A stretch of 11,575 nt of DNA, from positions 1 through 11,575 of the forward strand of contig JALOMD010000199.1 in assembly GCA_025455595.1 (NCBI GenBank). Reading direction: 5' to 3'. How positions within the stretch are numbered: the stretch's first letter is position 1; the number at the start of each line of letters is the position of its first letter. Shown piece by piece: positions 5,943-11,575 of this stretch. The notes under the pieces were generated by a model that worked only from the letters and a program-made list of their open reading frames with translations, was not told the origin of the DNA and did no database searches. Source of the stretch: Cytophagales bacterium (GTDB lineage: Bacteria > Bacteroidota > Bacteroidia > Cytophagales > 172606-1). A program made the position numbers and the translations under genes.

Positions 5943-7030
5943 CCTCGGCCAACTGGATATAAAAATTTGACGTGTTGCGTCCCACGCCGTAGTCAATGCG
6001 CAAGTTCAGGTTTTCCTTGGGCACCACTTTGAACCGCAAGCCCACCCCGGCGTTGGGCTTGATGTTGCGGGTGCTGAAATTCTCCAGCCGGTTGGCCACC
6101 TCCCTCGCCCGCCCCGACGAAGCCCACCACGCCGAACCAACTGTTCAAGGCCCGGCGGTATTCCACCTGTGCGGCCACAAAATGGTTGTCGCGGAAACGC
6201 CCGGCGTAGTAGCCGCGCATAATCATGGAGTTGCCCAGCAGCGACAAGTCGGTGAAAGGCACCTCGCCGTTGCTGAACTCGCCATAGACTTGCACGGCAA
6301 TCACCTCGCGGTAAGGGTCTTGGCGGCGCAACGACCAGTACTTGCGGGCATCGAGCAGGTACTTTTGGTACACGAACTGGCTGCCCAGCCACGCAGTACG
6401 GGGTAGGAAGGCGGCGTTCAGGTAAGTGCCCCGGTGAGCGTTGAGCAGGCTGTTGCGGCTGTCGAGGCGCACGACAAAGTGCAAGCCCGAACTCACCGAG
6501 CCGTTCCAGCCCGTGGGCCGCTGCGTGGCAAGTGTGCCGTTGTCGCGGAGTTGCAAGTCAAAGAACCGCGAATAGCTGTAGCCCGCGCCGGCAAACCATT
6601 TTCCGGCAAAGCGGTACAAGCCCAACGAACCGAAGGAAATGTTCTTGAACGAAAACAGTTCCCGGCCGGTGCGTTCGGTAAGATTGCCAATGCCGTAATA
6701 ATAGATGGGTACACTGGCAAAACCGGCTTCGCCCGAGAAGTTGAACCGTTCGTTTTTGGTGAAAACATTGTAGTCGGCAATGAAGCGAAACTGGTTGCTC
6801 AATGTGTAAAACGTGGTGGCTTGCACAAACGAGGTGCGGGTGGCAGTATCAACAGCAGCACTGCCGGGCTTGAACAGGTATTTGCCGTTGGCACCGAACA
6901 GAAAATTGGTTTCCGGCGAGTAGCCCATGAATGGTGCCCACGTGAAAGCGTTTCTGTAACGGGCGGTATCGGTTTGGGCCGCCACCGGAAGGAACGTGAG
7001 CAGCACGAACAGACAAAGGTACGTTTTCAT
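5935..7030 (-). CDS. Outer-membrane beta-barrel protein (bacterial surface antigen/BamA-like family), frameshifted near the 3' end
   Basis: The product has a signal peptide (MKTYLCLFVLLTFLPVAAQ, 1-19) and then a beta-barrel of alternating aromatic strands, e.g. GEAGFASVPIYYYGIGNLTE. It also carries SLLGNSMIMRGYYAGRFRD, the RGY/RGF-type motif of the Bac_surface_Ag family. As written, the frame ends at 5993 after 345 residues in a low-complexity tail starting GGGQPAGEF. Removing one G from the GGG run at 6102-6104 restores EVANRLENF, VGLRFKVVPKENLNLRIDYG and a C-terminus NTSNFYIQLAEAF with stop at 5935-5937, giving 364 residues. A terminal Phe after alternating hydrophobics is the beta-signal read by the BAM complex. 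So this is either a recent frameshift mutation, which would block assembly, or a sequence error. Confidence 0.87.
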
Positions 7031-7079
7031 AGCTTAGTTTCGGGTTTGGGTTTGTCATGACACTTTAAGTGCCTGGTCA

Positions 7080-7303
7080 CAAATAGTTTCACCTGTTTTT
7101 TGCTTGAAACGCCTTGTAGGTTGTTGAAATCAAGCATATTATACTGTTTTGCCAAAGGCTGACTACTAATGGCCAAGCACTTGGCTTTCGTAAGGCTGCC
7201 GTGAACGGTTGGAAAACCGGGTTCCGGATTTTGAAAAAACGACATAGCAATGCCATGTGGTTTGTGTCAGTCGCCGTTTTGAGCAAAAAATGCCCAAAAC
7301 GGC
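7080..7303. repeat. Upstream module A (related to 8749-8933), ending in a 27-nt palindrome
   Basis: This gap upstream of the beta-barrel gene has no gene. It shares landmarks with module B at 8749: CAAATAGTTT (7080), TTTTTTGC-TGAAAC (from 7096), CTAATGGCCAAG (7166) and TCCGGATT (7223), ending in the palindrome at 7275-7301. The first two main landmarks are exactly 86 bases apart in both modules. The palindrome has arms CGTTTTGAGCAA and TGCCCAAAACG extended by GCC/GGC flanks, and starts 28 bases after the stop of the TPR-like gene (7330). Confidence 0.75.
7275..7301. repeat. 27-nt palindrome after the TPR-like gene
   Basis: The copy is in the reverse orientation relative to most others (A-rich loop on plus). 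One arm substitution (A opposite C) is G.U in the minus-strand transcript, and the innermost A/A pair is open. With flanks the symmetry spans 7273-7303. Confidence 0.88.
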
Positions 7304-7329
7304 ACTCTGAGGCCAATCAACCATCGGCT

Positions 7330-7965
7330 CTATTTGCACTTTGCCAAGTACTGTTCCAAATCTTCCTTGCCCCAATTGGGAGCCAAGGCCGACGCGGGTC
7401 GGAAAGCCTCAAATTGGGCTTGTGCCTTGCGCAGCAGCGGACAGGCGTTTTTGGCACCGCCGCCGAAAGGTTCTGGTGTGAAAAGCAGGCTTACGCCGCG
7501 CAACATGTCAATGCGCGGATTCTGTGCGTTCAGCTTTTCGGCTTTTGCAAGGTTTTCTTCAAAGATTTTGCCTTGTGTTTCCCAGCGGTTCTGTCCGTCA
7601 ATTGCCAAATTGGCCTGTGCCACGTAGGCTTTCATCACAAAAATCTCGTCGTTTTCAGTCATTGTCGCGTCTATCAGGCTTTGGGCTTTTTCCACGTATT
7701 GGTCGCGTTTTCTGCTGTCTTTTTCCATGTACGACAGGTTGGCGTAACAGAAAGCCGCGTAATAACTGGGCAGCCATTCGTTGGAAGCAGTTTTGCCAAT
7801 CATCTCGAATCTGTTGGCGACAGCCTGCATCTGTTCGGGGCTGGCGGCGGCTTTCATCTGTCCCAACGCCGACTGCATGGCTTGGGCGTATTTTTCGTCG
7901 CCATTGGCGAAAGCCTTGAGTACGCCAATGAACAAAAGAGCGAAAATTGCGATTGTCTTTTTCAT
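7330..7965 (-). CDS. Secreted TPR-like helical repeat protein
   Basis: The 211-residue product has a signal peptide (1-20, MKKTIAIFALLFIGVLKAFA) and an all-helical mature part. Segments such as AVANRFEMIGKTASNEWLPS, YYAAFCYANLSYME and KAYVAQANLAID look like degenerate tetratricopeptide helices. LLFTPEPFGGGAKNACPLLRKA is followed by PASALAPNWGKEDLEQYLAKC. This arrangement, with the PEPFGGG and PNWG blocks, matches a widespread uncharacterised Bacteroidota protein. The residues give no enzymatic motif, and the role is probably protein-protein interaction in the periplasm. The stop TAG at 7330-7332 is followed by a palindrome. The protease gene upstream ends only 60 bases before its ATG and could be co-transcribed. 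Confidence 0.85.
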   Translation of the reverse strand: MKKTIAIFALLFIGVLKAFANGDEKYAQAMQSALGQMKAAASPEQMQAVANRFEMIGKTASNEWLPSYYAAFCYANLSYMEKDSRKRDQYVEKAQSLIDATMTENDEIFVMKAYVAQANLAIDGQNRWETQGKIFEENLAKAEKLNAQNPRIDMLRGVSLLFTPEPFGGGAKNACPLLRKAQAQFEAFRPASALAPNWGKEDLEQYLAKCK

Positions 7966-8025
7966 GCGTTTCGATAGTTAAAGTTGAATAGTTGATTAGT
8001 GATTCTTTTCTGACCGAAAGCATCA

Positions 8026-8727
8026 TCAGCCATCTGTGTATTTCATCATGAACATCGCCGTAATAATGATGAGGTCTTGGACGAAATGAATGCCCCACGC
8101 AAACCCCAGACCTTGTGTTTCATAGGTGGCTTTTGATAAAATGTACCCCAGCACGCCTGCCATGATTACGCCGATGATGCCGTTGGGAAAACCCGCATAA
8201 TGAGGAAGGCCGAACAGCACAGCCGAGATGATAAATACTATTGTTTTTGGAGCATGACCCGTCAAATTGCCGTTGATGGCAAAGCGGTATAGTATCTCTT
8301 CCGAAAAAGAGTTGGCAAGGGAAATCAGAATCACAAGCGGCACAAACTGCCAGTTGAAGTTGTTCAGACTTCCCGTGTATTTTACAGCCAAAAACATGAA
8401 AACGCCGGTAGCCAGACTGATGAAAAGCAATAGCTGAAGCCCGTTGGCTCTCCAAGTGGATTTGCCGTTGATGCCTAACCATTGCTCCTTTGCGGCAATA
8501 GTTTCCATGTTCCCAAACCGTAGCAATACTCTGCTTTCCGGCGTGTAAGCCAAAGTCAGCAACAGGGCAGTTCCGGCAACAGCGACGGCGAACAATTGGT
8601 ATTTCAAAAGATTGTTCACGAATGCATTCTCGTGAAGAGAAAGCGGAATCGCGGGCAAGAACCTGGCAGCCGACAGAAGCAGTGCGGTTGCCGCTAACAA
8701 AGCCATAATGGTATAAGTCACCTTCAT
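8026..8727 (-). CDS. CPBP family intramembrane metalloprotease (Abi/Rce1-like)
   Basis: The 233-residue polytopic membrane protein carries the CPBP motifs in order: SEEILYR (142-148; the EExxxR glutamates 143-144 and Arg 148), FGLPH (172-176; FxxxH) and HFVQD (214-218; HxxxD). These form the proposed metal site of Rce1-like proteases. Hydrophobic segments lie near residues 5-25, 42-60, 97-115, 128-140, 162-175, 183-198 and 211-228. Bacterial members have been linked to peptide processing, bacteriocin immunity and membrane protein quality control; nothing here identifies a substrate, and there is no bacteriocin gene nearby. An upstream TTG at 8751 adds 8 residues, but the ATG at 8727 is preferred. 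The promoter region overlaps module B (8749-8933). Confidence 0.9.
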   Translation of the reverse strand: MKVTYTIMALLAATALLLSAARFLPAIPLSLHENAFVNNLLKYQLFAVAVAGTALLLTLAYTPESRVLLRFGNMETIAAKEQWLGINGKSTWRANGLQLLLFISLATGVFMFLAVKYTGSLNNFNWQFVPLVILISLANSFSEEILYRFAINGNLTGHAPKTIVFIISAVLFGLPHYAGFPNGIIGVIMAGVLGYILSKATYETQGLGFAWGIHFVQDLIIITAMFMMKYTDG

Positions 8728-8748
8728 CTGAATATGAGTATGTGTTCG

Positions 8749-8933
8749 CAAATAGTTTTATCTATTTTTTGCCTGAAACACTTAGCAAGTAACTGAAAAA
8801 CAACGGCTTACATTGTCGAACTACAGACTAATCACTAATGGCCAAGTACTTAGAATTATGCTTTTCAAGCAGTTGAGCAAAAGTGTTGGTGCGTTTGCAA
8901 TCCGGATTGAATTATGGAGAAGCGTTTTGGGCA
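8749..8933. repeat. Upstream module B (diverged relative of 7080-7301)
   Basis: It starts 22 bases before the protease ATG and shares CAAATAGTTT (8749), TTTTTTGC-TGAAAC (8765-8779), CTAATGGCCAAG (8835) and TCCGGATT (8901) with module A, in the same order and with the same 86-base spacing between the first and third. It ends in the left half of a 27-nt palindrome at 8923. No gene is seen between 8728 and 9048. Confidence 0.7.
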
Positions 8934-9015
8934 TTCCCGCCCCCGACAAGCCTGCCAAGCCAGCGGCATGGTCGGGACAGGCGGTTGCGGGATTTATCAA
9001 TTTTTGCCCAAAACG
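8923..9015. repeat. 27-nt palindrome split by a 65-nt inserted hairpin element
   Basis: The left part CGTTTTGGGCA (8923-8933) and the right part AATTTTTGCCCAAAACG (8999-9015) are both intact but separated by 65 bases. The insert contains its own inverted ends TCCCGC (8935-8940) and GCGGGA (8987-8992) and inner CCCGAC/GTCGGG arms. The right part lies 33 bases after the stop of the TonB receptor gene. Confidence 0.85.
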
Positions 9016-9048
9016 CCTTTTCTATTTCTCTGTTCGGCTACCGAAACT

Positions 9049-11202
9049 CTATTTCTTTTTCTTGTCTATGGATACATTGATGCCCACAAACACCGTCCGG
9101 TAGGCGGGCGGGTTGGTGGTGATGCGCTGCGTGCCGTCTGCCGAATAGCGATAGCCGAATATGTTTTGCGTTCCCAATGCATTGTTCACTTCGGCGAAAA
9201 TCACCGTGAAATTGCCCCGGATGCTGGTCAGGTAATTGACACTGAGGGCCAGGTTGTGAAACGCGGGTGTGCGGTCGGCCAGAAAAGTGTCGTTGTTCGG
9301 GTTGTAGTAAGGTCGGCCGCTGGCGAACGTGTATGTGGTGTTGATTTGCGTATTGATTTTCTCAAAGTACTTCTTGAACAGCACGTTCAGCGTGTGCGTG
9401 GCGGCAAACGTGGGCATGGCCTCCGTCAAGTAGTTGGCAAACAGCCGCTTGGTGTCCAGAAAAGAGTACGAAACCCAGTATTCGGCATCCTTGAAGGTTT
9501 TTTTATCGCGCCAGAACAAGTCCACGCCCTGCGCATGGCCGTAGCCCGAATTGTCGGTGCGACCGTACGGAAAACGGAACGGGTTGGCATCAAACGGCTC
9601 GGTCAGGTGTTCGCGTACCAACTGCGTGTAGTTTTTGCGATAGCCTTCCACGCGCAGCGTCCGTTCGTTCTTGATGATTTGGTAGTTCAGGATGAAATGC
9701 TCGGCCCGCTCGAAATCCAAGTTGGTGTTCGTGAACAGGTACAGGTTGCCCGGATTTTGGTAAAACCACCCGTAGGCCAGCGACACTTGGCTGTAGCCGC
9801 CGGTCTTGTAGGCCAGCGAAGCACGCGGGGCCGTGTTCCAACGGTTGATTACACGGGAATACTCGTTGCGAACTCCGACGCGGGCCACCAGTTTTCGGGT
9901 CAGGTACGCATCGGTTTCGACGAAATTGGCCCAATAGACATCGCGGAACGCGTTGCGAAACGAGCCGAAATTGTTGCGGAACTCGTAGGTGTGCAGTTCG
10001 GAACCGGTGTGGACGGTCACGTCGTTGGTCACGCTGTAGCTCCAGACGGCGCGGCCCTGCGTACGGCTGTCGCCCCGGCTGGCCGGAATGCCGCTCAGTC
10101 GAAGGTCGTCTTCGTTGAAACTCTGCGAAAAGCCGAGGTACAGCTTGCTTTTGCCGAACGCCTCGGTGTACGAAACGTTGCTGTAGAAATTCCGGTTTTT
10201 CAGCCCGAAAGCCGTGCGGCCCGTTTCGCTGGTGGCATCGGGATATTCCAGCCCCAGCCGGTTCTGCGAGTAATTGGCATAGACTTTCAGTAGGGCGCCC
10301 TTGGCTGTCTGGTGCCGAAAATTGCTCACCAGCGAGTAGCCCTGCGGAGCCGTTTGCCAGTCCACGTTCTGGCGGTTGAGGTTGAACAACACCGGCCCAA
10401 CGTTGAAATAGTTACCGTTCACATCCAGCGACGTTTTTTTCCAGCGGTGCGTGTAGCCGCCGTAGGCACTGGCGATGTTCACGCCCACGTTGCCCTGCGA
10501 TTTTTCGGGCAAGTCGTTGCTTTCCAGCAGCAACACCGACGACAACGCCTGCCCGTACTGCGCCGAGTAGCCGCCCGTGCTGAAAGCCGTACCTTTGAAC
10601 TGGAACGGCGAAAACCGCCCGCGTTGCGCCACGTCAGGCACGCTGCTGAAAAACGGGTTCTGGACAATCAGCCCGTCAATGACGGCTTTGGTTTCGTTGG
10701 CCGCGCCGCCGCGTACAAACAGTCCCTCCTGCTCGCCCACCTGCCCGGCCCCCGGCAGCGTCTGCAACGCCCGGAACACGTCGGCTCCGGCCCCGGCGGT
10801 GGTCACGATGTCGAGCGGCTTCAGGATGGTCATGCGTTTGCGGTCGCTGGCCTCGAAAACGCCCGCCGTAATCACCACTTCGTTCAGCGTGTTGGCCTTG
10901 GATTCCTGCAAGACAAAAGGCCCCCCTGCCCCCGAAGGGGGAGTTTTTGCTGCCACCGGCACCTCCATCGTCTCGTAACCTACAAAGCTGATGACTAATG
11001 TAGCCGTATCGGCGGCATCGGTGGTGAGCTTGAAATTGCCTTCGGCATCGGTGGTGGTGCCGTCGTAGGTGCCTTTCACATAGACGCTGGCTCCGGGCAG
11101 GGGCTGTTTCTTGGCATCGGTGACTTTGCCCGTAACGACGATCTGCGCAACCGCTGGCACCAACACCAGACAAAGAGTAAGCAAGGCGAGCAATGTTTTC
11201 AT
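9049..11202 (-). CDS. TonB-dependent outer-membrane receptor with carboxypeptidase-regulatory-like domain
   Basis: The 717-residue product has a signal peptide (1-20, ending VPAVAQ). It is followed by an Ig-like CarboxypepD_reg-like domain (about 22-105; GKVTDAKKQPLPGASVYVKG, 25-44, and ISFVGYETMEV, 71-81). NTLNEVVITAGVF (104-116) leads into the plug, which holds LFVRGGAANETKAVIDGLIV (161-180), and the rest is a 22-strand-type beta-barrel rich in Tyr, Asn and aromatic strands. It would import a ligand using TonB energy; no SusD-like partner is in the window, so the substrate is unknown and a siderophore, metal or other small ligand is possible. Residues 86-96 (KTPPSGAGGPF) are encoded by an inserted C/G-rich palindrome. 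The start at 11202 gives a complete signal peptide. Confidence 0.93.
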   Translation of the reverse strand: MKTLLALLTLCLVLVPAVAQIVVTGKVTDAKKQPLPGASVYVKGTYDGTTTDAEGNFKLTTDAADTATLVISFVGYETMEVPVAAKTPPSGAGGPFVLQESKANTLNEVVITAGVFEASDRKRMTILKPLDIVTTAGAGADVFRALQTLPGAGQVGEQEGLFVRGGAANETKAVIDGLIVQNPFFSSVPDVAQRGRFSPFQFKGTAFSTGGYSAQYGQALSSVLLLESNDLPEKSQGNVGVNIASAYGGYTHRWKKTSLDVNGNYFNVGPVLFNLNRQNVDWQTAPQGYSLVSNFRHQTAKGALLKVYANYSQNRLGLEYPDATSETGRTAFGLKNRNFYSNVSYTEAFGKSKLYLGFSQSFNEDDLRLSGIPASRGDSRTQGRAVWSYSVTNDVTVHTGSELHTYEFRNNFGSFRNAFRDVYWANFVETDAYLTRKLVARVGVRNEYSRVINRWNTAPRASLAYKTGGYSQVSLAYGWFYQNPGNLYLFTNTNLDFERAEHFILNYQIIKNERTLRVEGYRKNYTQLVREHLTEPFDANPFRFPYGRTDNSGYGHAQGVDLFWRDKKTFKDAEYWVSYSFLDTKRLFANYLTEAMPTFAATHTLNVLFKKYFEKINTQINTTYTFASGRPYYNPNNDTFLADRTPAFHNLALSVNYLTSIRGNFTVIFAEVNNALGTQNIFGYRYSADGTQRITTNPPAYRTVFVGINVSIDKKKK
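10915..10947. repeat. In-frame C/G-rich palindromic repeat inside the TonB receptor gene
   Basis: The 33 bases read on the gene strand as AAAACTCCCCCTTCGGGG followed by GCAGGGGGGCCTTTT. They have CCCCC/GGGGG arms and A/T-rich ends, like the short REP-like palindromes scattered in some Bacteroidota genomes. The length is exactly 11 codons and adds residues 86-96 between the regulatory-like domain and the plug, without breaking the frame. Confidence 0.75.
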
Positions 11203-11347
11203 AGTTGCGTAGCAGAGAAGTAACGCAACAAAGAAAGCCGCCGCCGCCCCGACGGCCTACGTTTTTCCGACAAAGACGGGATTTCCGGGAGTGAAATGGG
11301 GAAAAATGCGGCGTGAAAAAGTGGTTGTCCAAACTGTGATTGATTGG

Positions 11348-11511
11348 CGTTGTGGGCAATCCCGATTTGTCGGGACGGCGGATTGTCAGAACCCTGATTC
11401 GCAGGATTCAGAGATTAGCCTGATTTTGATTTTTCAAATCAAGGTAATCCTCGAATCCTGCGAATCAAGGTTCAGACAATCCGCCGTTTTAAGCAATTTT
11501 TGCCCAAAACG
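11348..11511. repeat. Nested repeat cluster: half palindrome, TCCCGA hairpin, long inverted repeat, full palindrome
   Basis: In order: a partial arm CGTTGTGGGCAA (11348-11359); a perfect hairpin TCCCGA-TTTG-TCGGGA (11360-11375); an inverted repeat with 51-base arms (11376-11426 and 11436-11486), identical at 44 of 51 positions, around a 9-base loop; and a full 27-nt palindrome (11485-11511) with arms CGTTTTAAGCAA and TTGCCCAAAACG. The long arms contain CTGATTCGCAGGATTC, of a type common in Bacteroidota intergenic repeats. The cluster lies about 150 bases upstream of the receptor ATG. The remaining parts of this gap (11203-11347 and 11512-11575) show no gene. Confidence 0.85.
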
Positions 11512-11555
11512 CTTTTGGCATTACAAACTGATGTTACGCACGGATTCGGTCAAAA

Positions 11556-11568
11556 TTGCCTGAAACGC
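11556..11568 (+). repeat. Variant half-site TTGCCTGAAACGC
   Basis: This half-site differs from the palindrome arm TTGCCCAAAACG by a CTG-for-CCA change and recurs as TTGCTTGAAACGC at 4661-4673 and 7100-7112 and TTGCCTGAAACAC at 8769-8781. It appears to mark an older or separate subfamily of the same repeat. Confidence 0.5.
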
Positions 11569-11575
11569 ATTTTCA

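Noticed and set aside
7201..7977. A 258-codon plus-strand open frame
   Set aside because: It lies antisense to the TPR-like gene and begins in repeat module A, so part of it is palindrome sequence. No domain is visible.
8026..8727. Abortive-infection or bacteriocin immunity role for the CPBP protease
   Set aside because: Some family members have been linked to such roles, but no bacteriocin, phage-defence or toxin gene is nearby, so only the family call is kept.
7080..8933. Remnant of an insertion sequence with transposase
   Set aside because: Translations of the shared modules show no transposase motif and no terminal inverted repeats were found, so only a repeat call is supported.
8914..10293. 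A 459-codon plus-strand open frame
   Set aside because: It is antisense to the TonB receptor gene, which has clear domains and a signal peptide. The plus frame has no recognisable domain, starts inside the split palindrome region and is a codon-bias shadow.
11291..11563. A 90-codon plus-strand open frame upstream of the receptor gene
   Set aside because: It consists almost wholly of the TCCCGA hairpin, the long inverted repeat and a 27-nt palindrome, so it is repeat-derived and not a gene.

Overview
This window looks like a chromosomal segment of a Bacteroidota bacterium, probably of the Cytophagia/Saprospiria type. The reasons are a TonB-dependent receptor with an N-terminal carboxypeptidase-regulatory-like domain, DUF2141 and DUF1579-like secreted proteins, signal peptides ending in ...AQ, no Shine-Dalgarno pattern at the starts, and two TAnnTTTG-type promoter boxes. 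GC content is near 50 %. No species can be named from the sequence alone. All ten complete or restored genes, and one partial gene at the left edge, are on the minus strand.

In minus-strand (transcription) order from the right edge the layout is: a TonB-dependent receptor (9049-11202); a CPBP-type intramembrane protease (8026-8727); a secreted TPR-like protein (7330-7965); an outer-membrane beta-barrel of the bacterial surface antigen type, broken by a one-base frameshift (5935-7030); a DUF1579-like secreted protein (5335-5853); a DUF2141 secreted protein (4778-5215); a LytS-type sensor histidine kinase (3424-4545) with no adjacent response regulator; an ECF sigma factor (2481-2984) followed by a four-helix membrane protein that may be its regulator (1637-2314); an exported Gfo/Idh/MocA oxidoreductase (406-1494); and the start of an unrecognised secreted protein (1-298). 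Gaps of 60-440 bases separate the genes, so this is a row of separate transcription units concerned with the envelope and signalling, not a tight operon. Sigma factor plus membrane protein is the one pair likely to work together.

The most unusual content is between the genes. A 27-base palindrome (12-nt arm CGTTTTGGGCAA, 3-nt spacer, then the reverse complement of the arm) occurs in eight intact or near-intact copies plus one copy split by an insert, nearly always close downstream of a stop codon. Degenerate relatives occur in other gaps. Arm substitutions in one copy usually fall so that G.T/G.U pairs are kept on one strand, which suggests that a single-stranded fold is maintained. Other palindrome families are nested into or beside these copies: TCCCG...CGGGA hairpins, a 315-base inverted composite (3100-3414), a 111-base near-perfect inverted repeat (11376-11486), an inverted array of AGTCGTAAGTGG-like units (4560-4776), and a C/G-rich palindrome lying in frame inside the TonB receptor gene. 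I see no CRISPR array, tRNA, rRNA, intact transposase or defence system.
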